A stretch of 64,000 bases of DNA from Erpobdella octoculata (taxonomy: Eukaryota; Annelida; Clitellata; Hirudinida; Erpobdellidae), in assembly GCA_963978895.1 (NCBI GenBank), contig OZ022244.1, forward strand, positions 30,640,675-30,704,674, given 5' to 3'. The notes under the pieces were generated by a model, which worked only from the letters and a program-made list of their open reading frames with translations, searched no databases and was not told where the DNA came from. Both the position numbers and the translations under genes were made by a program. Positions 1-10,825 of this stretch are shown one piece after another. Positions within the stretch are counted from its first letter, which is position 1, and every line of letters starts with the position of its first letter.

Positions 1-98
1 AATGAATGAATGAATGAATGAATGAATGAATGAATGAATGAATGAATGAATGAATGAATGAATGAATGAATGAATGAATGAATAAATAAATAAGCAAA
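1..98. repeat. (AATG)n microsatellite passing into (AATA)n
   Basis: A perfect AATG array of about 20 copies opens the window and decays into AATA units near 80-95. It probably extends left of the window. Confidence 0.95.
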
Positions 99-379
99 TA
101 ATAGAATGAATAAATAACTAAATAAATGAATAAATAAACATGCAAATATACAAAAAATTATATGAAGAAAAATGACACCATGGAGAAATTGAGCAAACCA
201 GACCACATCAACTACTACCAACTATATAAAATACAATATAATTAACCTTCCTCGATATAAATTCTAAAAAGTATCTTCTTGTATATCTCGAGAACCCACA
301 TCATCAACCACAAGGCACCACTACAACCACCGACCATACCATCAACCACATGACACATCACATCAACAACCAACAGCCT
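99..379. other. AT-rich then CA/CAT-rich spacer, no gene seen
   Basis: No exon-like sequence is visible. It lies downstream of the zinc-finger exon donor on the minus strand, so it is most likely intron of that gene. Confidence 0.4.
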
Positions 380-825
380 CATCAACCATCAAGTCCTTGA
401 TCAACCATCAAGCCACTCACTCATCGACCATCAAGCCACTCACTCATCGACCATCAAGCCCCTCATCAACCATCAAGCCCTTCATCAACCACCAAGCCAC
501 TCACTCATCGACCATCAAGCCCCTCATCAACCATCAAGTCCTTGATCAACCATCAAGTCCTTGATCAACCATCAAGTCCTTGATCAACCATCAAGTCCTT
601 GATCAACCATCAAGTCCTTGATCAACCATCAAGTCCTTGATCAACCATCAAGTCCTTGATCAACCATCAAGTCCTTGATCAACCATCAAGCCACTCACTC
701 ATCAACCATCAAGCCCCTCATCAACCATCAAGCCACTCACTCATCGACCATCAAGCCCCTCATCAACCATCAAGTCCTTCATCAACCATCAAGCCACTCA
801 CTCATCGACCACCAAGAACCTATTA
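380..825. repeat. 19-bp minisatellite (ATCAACCATCAAGTCCTTG) with variants
   Basis: The core ATCAACCATCAAG recurs throughout. The 19-bp form ending in TCCTTG is repeated about eight times head to tail between about 530 and 685. It is flanked by longer variants ending in CCACTCACTC or CCCCTC that form a higher-order pattern. The array lies just inside the intron that follows the zinc-finger exon on the minus strand. The forward ORFs over it are repeat translations and not genes. Confidence 0.9.
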
Positions 826-851
826 TCAACACCAGGACGACCGCCACTTAC

Positions 852-1260
852 AGGTGATCCTGTCTCTTGAAGGACTTCCTGCACAGCTGACAGGTGTACT
901 TCCTCTCGTCACTGTGAATGAGCTTGTGCTTGGCCAGTGCACTGGAATTGTTGAATGTCTTTCCACAAGTGGAACACTTTATGATGCCACACGTGGTACT
1001 ACTCAGTTGCTGCTGCTGCTGCTTGTGCGTCGTTTGTTGCTGCTGGTTGCTGCTGCTGCTGGTCGTCGATGAGAGAGAGTAAGTAGAGGAGAGAGATGAT
1101 GACGACGACGAGGAGGGGGGCGATAAGGATGGCTGGTGCTGTAGGCAGTTCTCCTCGAAACTACTGCTGCCGTTGTCGCCTCGTGTCGTCTCAAGCCGTC
1201 GCGTCTCCTCCTGGTGACCGACGACGACGCCAGATGTGTTCGATGCAACCGGGTCAGACT
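852..1260 (-). CDS. C2H2 zinc-finger protein, internal exon (partial gene)
   Basis: Read on the minus strand, this exon has a CAG acceptor at its upstream side (intron ending at 1261) and a strong GTAAGT donor beginning at 851. It therefore ends with two bases of an unfinished codon (phase 2). The frame is open throughout. A Ser-rich and Gln-rich disordered stretch (SSSSSS, QQQQQ) precedes one complete C2H2 finger, CSTCGKTFNNSSALAKHKLI followed by His, with the spacing Cys-x2-Cys-x12-His-x3-His. A standard inter-finger linker (SDERKY) and the start of a second finger (CQLCRKSFKRQDHL) follow, the second being cut by the intron before its histidines. It has no start methionine because both ends are splice junctions. 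The rest of the gene is outside the window or was not recognised. The product is probably a DNA-binding nuclear protein. I cannot assign the subfamily. Confidence 0.8.
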
Positions 1261-2340
1261 CTGCCAGAATGGATGATCGAGAATTGGAAACAAATAACGG
1301 ATAAATGCATCAATTAATAGATGAATTATTGAGTTATTGAATTAAATAAATAATAGATAAATAATAAGATAAATAGATATTAATGCTAATCTACAAATGA
1401 ATCAGTTCGTTAAATAAAAATAGCGCTCTGCATCGCACTCGAGGCGTTAGTCAACCTGGTTGTTGTTTGTTGAGTTCGTTCAATGATACAAGTAAGTAGG
1501 CCTGCTTGTGCTATGAGTGCAATTATCTGAAACTTTTAAACACACCACCACACATTTCGACACATATCACAGACAAACACACACACATACATCCAGACAC
1601 ACACACACGTACACACAAGTACATACTTGTGAACTATTAAAGGCCTACCGATACGATCCATCCAGGGTCCCATACTACTACACTACTAACTAGTTATGTC
1701 TCATGGGTGCTTAACCATCACTACAACCGCAATATACATCATCATCTCCATCACTACAGCCACAATAGACATTATCATCATCACTACATCCATAACTTAC
1801 ATCATCATCATCATCACTGCTATAATCAACGTCATCATCACTAAATCCACAACTTACATCATCATCATCACTGCTATAATCAACGTCATCATAATCCATA
1901 ATTAAAATGAAAAATTACATAAATTCTCCATAGCACAGCTTTAAAGAGATAAGAAAGAACAATTAAGCCCAATTATGAGCAATTCATTCATTAACTTCAA
2001 ACCAACGCGTGTCAAGTCTGTCTCAATGTCTCCCTGACAGTAGGAATTAGGAGGAATACACAAATACATACAGCCTTATTCTTCTATGGATGTTACATAG
2101 CAAATAATTTGCGATAGAAAATATATTACAATTAATCCATATTTTTTGAAGGAATTTATTTAATTACTCACACACACACACACACACACACATTCAATCA
2201 TCTACCAACCAAGGAACAATCCATGTAAATGAATGTTGCAAGTGGTTTTGTGCTATCATGACCTCACTTCTCATGTACAGGGTCAACAGGGTTGTTCAAT
2301 TAGAAAATAAGCAAATAAAATAATAATTTACAGCTACTAC
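1261..2340. other. Repeat-rich flank with imperfect (CAT)n and (CA)n
   Basis: It holds CA-rich sequence at 1540-1615, an imperfect CAT/ACC array at 1725-1905 in which a unit of about 60 bp recurs, and a short pure (CA)n at 2168-2191. No convincing exon is seen. It may be upstream intron of the zinc-finger gene. Confidence 0.5.
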
Positions 2341-2851
2341 CAGAGGCCACCCAGGGGGGTTTGTGAATTTGTCAAGATTCAATAAATTAATATTAATTAA
2401 ACCATTACAAATAGAAAGTGCTTTTAATATAGGTAAATTATGTTTTTATTTTAAATTCAAAAATGTAACTATTTTCAAACAAGTCAAGAAAATTGTTATA
2501 TGAATTTGAGACATGAGCCGCTTTTTAGATGAAAGTGTGGGCGTTCTTGCTTTTTCAGCCATTTTATCCTAAATAGACTTTAAAAAGAGTTAAACTATAT
2601 AATTTCAATAATTTGTTCTGGGATGAACAACTCTAAAAATAGTTTTTTTTGCCACATTTAGGTATGGAAAACCGCAAATATTTTCCGTGCAAGTTGTAGG
2701 GATAGACTACAACATGTGTAATTTCTAGTTGACAAGTCAATTTTACATCAATCGGTCAGTAAAAACAGATATATTTTCATGTACTAAAAAATTCTGGAAT
2801 AGTTTTGCGGGGTTCTAGCCCCCAAAACCCCTCCCCCTTGGGACGCCACTG
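2341..2851. mobile_element. hAT-like MITE, 511 bp, with CAG...GGC terminal inverted repeats
   Basis: The left end reads CAGAGGCCACCCAGGGGGG. The right end, reverse-complemented, reads CAGTGGCGTCCCAAGGGGG. These match at most positions and belong to the CAGTGGCG type of terminus common in hAT elements. The interior is AT-rich and has no transposase frame, so the element is non-autonomous. The eight bases outside each end are only partly alike (GCTACTAC against ACGACGAC), so a target-site duplication is not secure. Confidence 0.65.
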
Positions 2852-2857
2852 ACGACG

Positions 2858-2897
<40 letters not shown>

Positions 2898-2924
2898 TTA
2901 TTATTATTATTATTATTATTGATG

Positions 2925-3002
<78 letters not shown>
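2852..3002. repeat. Compound trinucleotide array (CTA)n-(TTA)n-(ATA)n
   Basis: ACTACT, ATTATT and AATAATA blocks run continuously, abutting the right end of the MITE. Confidence 0.95.
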
Positions 3003-3235
3003 GCAATAATAGGGTGTCGAGTTTCAAAGTATGTCACAAAGAACGTTTCCGATTACATGGAAGTTTTGAAAAGTAAATATGTTATGCGTCAGTCAAGTAG
3101 AACTGCCTCCCACTCCCACACCCCCCCACACCCCCCCCTCTCCCCTTTCCCTATCCATCAGTCATGATGTAACGTTTCGTTTGGTTTATGTTGAAAGTTC
3201 GTTTCTTGTTTTGTAATGCAATGCCAATCCACTCT

Positions 3236-3600
3236 CTCCCGTTATGCTACATTGAAATAACGCTACATCGCAAAAAGCGTTACATTATTACAAATAACGT
3301 TACATCGCGTATAACGCTACATTACAGGAGGCGTTAAATTGCATATAGCGTTACACTGTACGCGAACTAATTAAATTGTGCTAAATTACAAAAAGCATTA
3401 CTTTACAAACAACCTTGTACTTAACGAATAGCTCAGTAATTACATTCAACAGTACGTTACAGACTAATTAGTAATTACATTCAACAGTTACACTAAATTA
3501 CCTACACTCTACAAACTAAATCGCATTACATTACACCCGACAGATTAAATAGAGAACTGTAAGTACTTATACGTAATTACTAATTAGTAATTATCAAGTA
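3236..3600. repeat. Degenerate CGTTACAT-type repeats
   Basis: Short motifs such as aacGCTACATcg, gcgttacatta and taacgttacat recur about every 20-35 bp up to 3370. ATTACA-rich sequence follows to about 3600. It looks like an eroded simple satellite. No coding potential is seen. Confidence 0.5.
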
Positions 3601-3774
3601 TATGGATTTGAGACTTCCAAAAAAAAAGCATTGAACAAACAAATAACAGTTGCGCATGCGTTCCTTTCCACCATCTGTGGAGAGCATGTCAAATCGCCGC
3701 CCCATAAAAATTCATTCCCGAAAAACTCGATGACTGGGAGGGGGGTAAAACTTAATAAGCTTTTTCTCCAAAAA

Positions 3775-3827
3775 AAAAGTGCCACCCGGGCAGACCACCC
3801 CCCACCTCCTCCTACGCTACGCCGCTG
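3775..3827 (-). mobile_element. Right terminus of a CAGCGGCG-type hAT-like element
   Basis: Reverse-complemented, the edge reads CAGCGGCGTAGCGTAGG, matching the terminus family seen at 2851, 39691, 41269 and 56366. The left end was not located. Confidence 0.45.
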
Positions 3828-3917
3828 AAAAATGTAATTGAATTTTATGTAATTGAAGAAATTCAATTACGCTTCTTATTGTAATGTAAACACTACACTA
3901 GGAATATCGAGGAGCAC

Positions 3918-4080
3918 AGTTGACAACTGATCACAGCACGTAGCTTCTCCTAAACAGACAACTGATCACAACACCCAGCTTCTCCTTACAGACAACTGAT
4001 CACAACACCCAGCTTCTCCTTATAGACAACTGATCACAGCTTCTCCTTACAGACAACTGATCACAGCTTCTCCTATAACC
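3918..4080. repeat. Minisatellite, GACAACTGATCACA...CTTCTCCT units, about five copies
   Basis: The unit GACAACTGATCACA plus an AGCTTCTCC tail recurs five times. Later copies lose an internal CACCC segment, shortening the period from about 36 to about 28 bp. Confidence 0.85.
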
Positions 4081-4319
4081 TCAGAAACAAAACTGAGATA
4101 GATATATTTTAAATACTATTCAAACAAATTGTCAGGTATACATCACATCATATTTTAATCACTTTCTATTATTAGGAAACAAGTAAAGCAAAAAACAAAG
4201 TTTTTTAAAAACACACTTTTATATTTTTACACTATACAATATACATAAACAACAAACATATTAGCATAGACAATAAATAGTTCGACGAAAATATCACAAA
4301 TATTTATTTCATTAAATTT

Positions 4320-4470
4320 TGTCCAATCGATCCGAAAATTTGATAGAATGCATTATTAATCAGTTCGGAGGTATGTTTAAATTTTGAAGTTTCTAGCTCA
4401 TCGGGAAAATAGTTTAAAATCGATTGCAAAATTTGACGACAGACAGACAGACAGACAAGTCAAGTTAATA
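4320..4470 (+). mobile_element. Possible retroelement tail ending in (GACA)n
   Basis: It contains gtttctagctcatcgg and a terminal GACAGACAGACAGACA. This arrangement is typical of 3' ends of RTE-like non-LTR elements. There is no coding part, and the assignment is by resemblance only. Confidence 0.3.
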
Positions 4471-4514
4471 AAAGTGTGTAAAGACTGAAAATGAAATGAG
4501 CGACTTTTTCTTAA

Positions 4515-4885
4515 TATTCATTATAATAACCTGGACAGACATAATATCACATTATAAGGCCACTTAGTGACCCGGAGAGACATAATATCACATTATAAAG
4601 AAGCCACTTAGTTATAATAACCTAGAAAGATATAATACCACATATTAATAGCACTTTATTATAATAACTAGGAGAGACATTAGATCACATTCAGAGGCTA
4701 CTTCATTATAATAACCTAGAGAGACATAAGATCACATAAAGAGTCTGTCATTATGATGACCTGGAGAGACATAAGATCACATAAAGAGTATACATTATAA
4801 TAACCTAGAGAGACATAAGATCACATAAAGATTCTACGTCATTATGATAACATGAAGAGACAGTAAGATCACATTATAAGGCCAA
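4515..4885. repeat. Minisatellite of about 55-60 bp, seven to eight divergent copies
   Basis: Each unit contains attataataacct, gagagacataa and gatcacata. Copies are 80-90% alike by eye. Confidence 0.85.
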
Positions 4886-4929
4886 AACAGCTTGTTTAAT
4901 AAAAATGAGTGTTTGGTAATCTAGCAAAA

Positions 4930-5350
4930 CAAAACATCATCATCATCATCATCGCCATTTTTATTATTATTGTCAATAATAGTCAATATCATTATCATAA
5001 TCACAGGAAAATGAGAATGTTTTGAGCAAGTGAGTGTAAAACACCTTCCTTCATTAGTGAATTTGCTGAGTTGGATGATTTCCATGGTGATTTTATTATT
5101 ATTCTATCTTATTATTATTATTGTTTTATTTCATTACTATATCCTATTTTATTATCGCTTTATTATTTCACTATTATTCAATTTTATCATTATTCTAATT
5201 CATTATTATTCTACTAAATTATTATATCATATCTATTTACTACAATAAACACTGCTGCACAATTAAACAGATGACATTCATTATTAATTCGTAAATTCAA
5301 GTATTATTAGTATTAGTATTATTAATGTTATTATTATTATTATTATTAAT
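4930..5350. repeat. TTA/CAT-rich low-complexity stretch
   Basis: Alternating CAT and ATT triplets up to 5000, then TTATTATT-rich sequence to 5350. No gene seen. Confidence 0.7.
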
Positions 5351-5446
5351 GTGCTGAGGTCAAACAGTCATCATGCAGTGAATGGGTAGACAGGGAGGTG
5401 AGTGGGTGGGGGGTCATCAGGTTCAACCTAATAACAAGAGATTTAG

Positions 5447-5452
5447 AGAGAT

Positions 5453-5520
<68 letters not shown>
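5447..5520. repeat. (GA)n microsatellite
   Basis: Pure GA run with one AAA interruption. Confidence 0.95.
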
Positions 5521-5522
<2 letters not shown>

Positions 5523-5896
5523 GAATGCATCAAACATATTACCTGGTTAATAATATAAGAATTAATGACAACTTCCTTGAATATTATAATTACCAATAAT
5601 ATTAAGAAACATTAATTATCACTATAATCATAAACAAACTCTAACTAATTAAATCATTAAAGTAAATGTCCCGAAGAGAGGACACCACCAGGGAGGGCAA
5701 AACTGTCCGCTTCTCATGTCTCTGTTCTTCTTGGGAAACAAGTTACTATAGGCCAGATACATAATATTAAGAAATTCAGTTCCGAGGAAAATTGTCCGTC
5801 CCTTTCAGCAGCTCTAGAGCACTTTTACTGTATTGCCAATATTTTTACTTACGTAATAACGATGAACCTCTTAAACAACAAAAGCCCTATTAATAA

Positions 5897-6130
5897 TTAG
5901 CGAAGTACCTGGCACTGCCCGGGGTTTTTAGAGGTATTTTTTATCGTTTTTCTCTCTCGCTCCTGTTTCCTTCCCCGCTTGCTCTCCCGTTCCCAGTCGC
6001 TTTCCCGCTTGCTCTCCCGTTCCCGGTCGCTTTCCCGTTCCCAGTCGCTTTCCCGCTTGCTCTCCCGTTCCCCCGGTCGCTCTTTCGCTCCCGGTTGCTT
6101 TTTCGTTCCCGCTCATTCTCCAGTTCCCGT
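5897..6130 (-). mobile_element. Helitron-like element copy 1 (minus), truncated at its 5' side
   Basis: Reverse-complemented, the right part carries repeated GAGCGGGAAAGCGA-type units, then CCTCTAAAAA, a GC-rich imperfect hairpin (CCCGGGCAGTGCCAGG) and, a few bases on, CTAA followed by T. A hairpin close to a CTRR end inserted before T is the classical Helitron 3' terminus. It has the same layout as the copies ending at 35534 and 38758. No replicase or helicase frame is present. Confidence 0.6.
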
Positions 6131-6296
6131 ATCTATTAAATATTACAGACCACTACTTCGCAATAATTATATGTCCCTAACCGAGCTCAAATCCACGCAT
6201 ATCGAATTATGAGAATGAATCATATAATCGTCACTGTAGTATTTATTAAATGCATCAGTCGGCTTCACAAATGCAAACAAACAAGCAGTAAACCTA

Positions 6297-6345
6297 CTGA
6301 CTAATTATTAACTAACTAACTAAATAAATAAATAATAAATAATAA
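6297..6345. repeat. TAAC/TAAATAA simple repeat
   Basis: Short runs of TAAC and then AATAAATAA. Confidence 0.8.
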
Positions 6346-6743
6346 TTACTGACCTTCCATTTGACCCTCATGCTCAGAGCCTGATGAGGGTGATGACGAC
6401 GACGTTGGCGGTGATGATAACGACGGGGATAGTTTTGATGACGATTTCCTATCAGTTTCCAAGGAGTAACTCATGAATATGCATCAAAATCCGATAAATG
6501 GAGGACAGGCAAATAAAGACCACCGCAGCAGAGTGAGTAGGTAGGCCAGGGTTAACTAATTATTTAATTAACTTTATAACTACCATATTGTTTTTATTAT
6601 TATTATTATTTTGTTGTCTTGTTCGGTTTTTAAATTCTAAATTATGAATAATAAATTATGAATAATAAATACGTACGCTAGTGTAAAGGACAAAGAAGTG
6701 AATACATAAGCTAATAATGGTCGCTGGTGAGATGATTCAGCAA

Positions 6744-6766
6744 TAGTAGTAGTCGTAGTAGTAGTC

Positions 6767-6833
<67 letters not shown>

Positions 6834-6855
6834 CAGTAGTAGTAGTAGTAGTAGC
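6744..6855. repeat. (AGT)n microsatellite
   Basis: About 35 AGT triplets with a few CGT and AGC interruptions. Confidence 0.95.
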
Positions 6856-7394
6856 CTGTCGTGCCAACGTTGTTTCAAATCTTTAATTGTTCATATCCAC
6901 TTGTTCATAAGAGAGTAGTAGTACATCAAAACGTTCAGTACTTGCTGGCCTCAGCACCTATTGCTGCCAAGGACTAACGCAGTACCTTTATTACCTGGAC
7001 GAAACGATCAGCTGTTGGCTGATTGAATTGACTAATCCGACAATCAATTTAGTTAACTTCTTCCATTGTTAACACATTGGTCACAGGAGATGTCTCGTGG
7101 GTGGTAATGATGATGATGATGATCCGTGCAAGTCCATCCTGTAAGTAAGTAAGTAAGTAAAGTTATCTATTACTGTTAGTTAGTTAGTTTAATTGTTTTT
7201 CTTCTAATTTTGGACCAATTTTAAGGAAATTTGGCATGGTGCTAGATCTCAATAGGGATGTTTATAATTTTTTTCAAATATTTAAAAAAAAATTTCACAG
7301 GTCAAAAGTGCCTATGTATAAACATCAAAGGTTATTGTGCAACACAATTCAAATTTAATTTATGTAACAAAGTTTAAGCAAATCTATTTTACGT

Positions 7395-7605
7395 TTTATG
7401 GGTAAAGATAAATTAGGAGAGAGAGAGAGAGAGAGAGGAAGAAAGAAAAGGAGCGGAAGCGGGAAAGCAAGTGAGAGAAAGAGCGGGAGAGCGAGCGGGA
7501 GCGGGAAAAGAGAGAGGATGCGGGAGAGCGAGCTGGAACGGGAAAGCAAGTGGGGAAAGAAACGGGAGCGAGAGAGAAAACCCTTCTAAAAATCCCGGGC
7601 AAGTC
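7395..7605 (+). mobile_element. Helitron-like element copy 2 (plus), degenerate 3' end
   Basis: GA-rich sequence passes into GAGCGGGA-type units and ends CTTCTAAAAATCCCGGGCAA, as in the other copies. The second arm of the hairpin and the CTRR terminus are lost. The ORFs here are repeat translations. Confidence 0.5.
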
Positions 7606-7665
7606 GCTATTTAATAAATATCATTCAATGGATTTGCGGTTTTATTACTAATTTACTATGTAACC

Positions 7666-7675
7666 TATCTATCTA

Positions 7676-7746
<71 letters not shown>

Positions 7747-7790
7747 ATCTCTCTCACTCTCTCTCTCTCTTTATCTCTCTCACTCCTAGG
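7666..7790. repeat. (TATC)n-(TC)n microsatellite
   Basis: Over 60 bp of pure CT, with TTATCTCTCTCACT interruptions near the end. Confidence 0.95.
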
Positions 7791-8004
7791 TGGATTCCGT
7801 CACCTACTAATCAGTTAGCACAGTAAGCAACAAATAGGCTTTATTTAAATGCAACGTAAGATTATATCGTATCAACTTCAGGTTTCGAGAGGCTTATGTC
7901 AGATTCTGATGACGTTTACAATGATCTACCTTACGATCTATGAGTCATTACATTACAAACAGAATGCGGGAAGAAGGAATGAACGACGCAACTTAATTTA
8001 TTAT

Positions 8005-8345
8005 TACAAGTTATATTAATAATTTACCGTACTTCACATATGACTAAATTATAATTCATATTAACAATTTACAATGCTTTAATGTAACTAAATAATAATT
8101 TCTAATATTAATTTACTGTACTTGACATGCAACTAAATTACAATTTCTATTAATAACTTACCATGCTTTACATGTAACTAAATTACAATTTCTATTAATA
8201 ATTTACCGTGCTTTACATGTAGCTAAATTACAGTTTCCATTTACAACATGTTCCTAAATATCCATTTTCATTTACAACATGTAACTAAATTACAGCTTCC
8301 ATTTACAACATGTAACTAAATTACAGCTTCCATTTACAACATTAC
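8005..8345. repeat. Minisatellite, ATTAATAATTTACC..TAACTAAATTACA units of about 54 then 34 bp
   Basis: Five divergent units of about 54 bp (ttaataatttaccgtactt...ctaaattacaatttc) are followed by three shorter ones (ccatttacaacatgtaactaa). The last two are nearly identical. Confidence 0.8.
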
Positions 8346-8494
8346 ATCAGAGCGATTATACCTTACTATTACAGTGACTACCAACTCGACTAATCAAAAT
8401 TCACACTCAACTAACTACGCCAGAACTTGTAAGTATTGCACACACATGTATGTATCACCACCACCACTGACTTTTTAAAGTAGTATTAACGTAT

Positions 8495-8560
8495 TCGTGC
8501 GTGTGTGTGTACGTATGTGTGTGCGTATGTATGTGTGTGTGTACGTGCGTGTGTACTCCT
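8495..8560. repeat. (GT)n-like array
   Basis: GTGTGTGTAC and GTATGTGT units. Confidence 0.85.
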
Positions 8561-8674
8561 GTTCCGCATGTGCTAACAATTACAACTGTTTTCTCAAGTT
8601 GGACAAGCTGATCGCTCGCTAATAAGAAGGCCGATAATTGAAAGCCAAGTAACGAGCGACATACACATACACAT

Positions 8675-8678
<4 letters not shown>

Positions 8679-8741
<63 letters not shown>

Positions 8742-8790
8742 AAGAGAGAGAGAGAGAAAGAGAGAGAGATGCAAAGAGAGAGAGATGAAC
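8679..8790. repeat. (GA)n microsatellite
   Basis: About 55 bp of pure GA followed by GA blocks interrupted by TGCAAA. Confidence 0.95.
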
Positions 8791-8814
8791 AGACAAGCAG
8801 GCAGACATGGTGAA

Positions 8815-9485
8815 CGGATAGGATGAAAGAAAGAAGTTGGATGAAAGGAAAGAAAAATAGTGAAGGAAAATAAGAGAACCAGAAGATAGGAGGAAAGAGA
8901 AGAAAGTAAGTGAAAATTGGGAGACTTAAGAAGGGAGTTGGGGGAGAGGGGTGGAAGCGAGGGACAGGGGAACGAGGTAATGGTGGGGAAAGGACGGGAT
9001 AGGTGTGGAGGGGTAGAAGCGAGAGGTAACAGAGGGTAGGGGGAGTAGGGTAGTAGAGGTGGGATGTAGTGGAGGGTAGGGACGAATATGAACGAGAGGT
9101 AGTAGAGGGGTATGGGAACGGGGTAGTATAATGGAAAGTAGGAGGGAGGTAACAGATGGGTAGGGGGAGTAGGGTAGTAGATGGTAGAGGTGGGATGTAG
9201 TTGAGGGTAGGGACGAATATGAACGAGAGGTAGTAGAGGGGTATGGGAACGGGGTAGTATAATGGAAAGGAGGAGGGAGGTAACAGATGGGTAGGGGGAG
9301 TAGGGTAGTAGATGGTAGAGGTTGGATGTAGTTGAGGGTAGGGACGAATATGAACGAGAGGTAGTAGAGGGGTATGGGTACGAGGTAGTATAAGGGAATG
9401 GAGGAGGGAGGTATTGGATTAGAATGGTGGAAAAGACGGGGGTGGAAGGGGGAGGGAAAGGAAAGAGAGGACGAGATAAGAAGTG
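8815..9485. repeat. Polypurine domain containing a 131-bp tandem repeat (three copies)
   Basis: The plus strand is about 85-90% purine across some 650 bp. The marker GACGAATATGAACGAGAGG recurs at about 9081, 9212 and 9343, giving an exact 131-bp period. The third copy has a few substitutions. The long minus-strand ORF over this block is the Ser/Pro/Tyr-rich translation of the pyrimidine strand and not a gene. Confidence 0.85.
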
Positions 9486-9588
9486 TTGTTTAATGACTTG
9501 CCACTGATAAGAAAGAGAAAGAAAGAAAAAACTTGGGGGAAAAACGCTGAAAAGTTTGCAGAATAGCTCAAGATTGTGAGTGTGCGTT

Positions 9589-9589
<1 letters not shown>

Positions 9590-9624
<35 letters not shown>

Positions 9625-9672
9625 GATGGGAAATTTCCCAAAAAGTAAACGAACACACACACACACACACAA
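9590..9672. repeat. (TG)n, (AG)n and (CA)n short arrays
   Basis: Three simple arrays separated by unique spacers. Confidence 0.9.
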
Positions 9673-9819
9673 ACACCGACATACATACAAACTTTAAACC
9701 AATAGCGGTTCACTACTAATAGAAAGCACCTGAAACGATCTTGTATGATTGCATAAGCAGAATAGAAACAGTGAAATGCAATAAAAATACCACTAATATT
9801 TACTTTTATAATTATTATT

Positions 9820-10480
9820 TATTACATTATTATTATTACTATTATTATTATTATTATTATTATTATAAAATTCGTCAAACTACTAATTATTAATCAATTC
9901 ACCGGAATACGCTGTTGTGCGTGTAATTGGTCAGATAAATCTGATGTACGTGCTTGTTTGTTTGTTTGTTTGTTTGTTGCTTTGCTATCTAAACAACTAG
10001 ATGCACTTCTCAAAGGGAAGCTTACACTCAAGAAAAAACTGGAAAAGTCCCAAAAAAAAAAGAAACCCACATTTAGAAGGGCAGTTAGAGGAAAAGATAT
10101 GCATATAAGTAGAAAAGGATTAAGAAGAAAGATATAGAAAGAGAGAGAGAGAGATGGAAAGGGAGCGCGGGAAATGAAGAAAAGAGAGATGAAAAGAAAC
10201 AGTACACCTTCATGAAGGAAGTTTCTTTTTTAAATATTGTGATATATATATATATATATATATAAACACATGCAAAGGCATGTGCGCACGCACCGACGCA
10301 GGTAAGCACGCACACACGCGCAGTAACACGACCAGGCACCTAAAAATTGGACAAAGAAAAAAATAAAAGAGGAAACCGATAAAAAAGAAAAAGTTGGAAA
10401 AAAAAGAATTTGGAATGAAAGAAATGAAAAGTAAAATCATTATCAGTCCCCCATAAGAAATAGAGTACAATAAAACTAGA
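9820..10480. other. Low-complexity stretch: TTA, GTTT and AT runs, purine-rich parts
   Basis: (ATT)n at 9822-9866, (TTTG)n at 9955-9977, (AT)n at 10243-10262 and CA-rich sequence near 10300. No exon-like segment seen. Confidence 0.6.
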
Positions 10481-10499
10481 CGATAAAAAGATTAATGAA

Positions 10500-10825
10500 A
10501 TGAAGGGGAGATGTAAGGAGGGGAAGAGGGAGAAGATTGGAGGGGGTGGGAAGATGGATGGATGGGAGGGGGAGACTCGGGGAGAGGAAAAGAGGTAGAA
10601 TAATAGGATGAGAGGGAAGAAAAAAGGGAGAAGTGAAGAAAAAGAGGGGAAGGTATAGGAGGGAGAGGGGAAGGTATAGGAGGGAGAATAACGGGGAGGG
10701 AAGGGGATGAAGTGTTAGGGATAGAAGACAGAGGGAGGAGAAAACGAGAAGATGGGGGGGAAGGGTGGATGATGGAGAGAGATATAAGAGAGGGAAGGAG
10801 AGAGAAGTTGGAGAATGGTGGATTA
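10500..10825. repeat. Second polypurine domain
   Basis: The plus strand is almost entirely A and G, with GGGGAGAG, AAGGTATAGGAGGGAGA (twice) and GGGAGGGAAGG motifs. Confidence 0.8.

Noticed and set aside
8619..9713. 364-codon minus-strand open frame, Ser/Pro/Tyr/Leu-rich
   Set aside because: It is the pyrimidine strand of GA microsatellites and the 131-bp polypurine repeat. Composition follows the repeat, with no domain or splice context.
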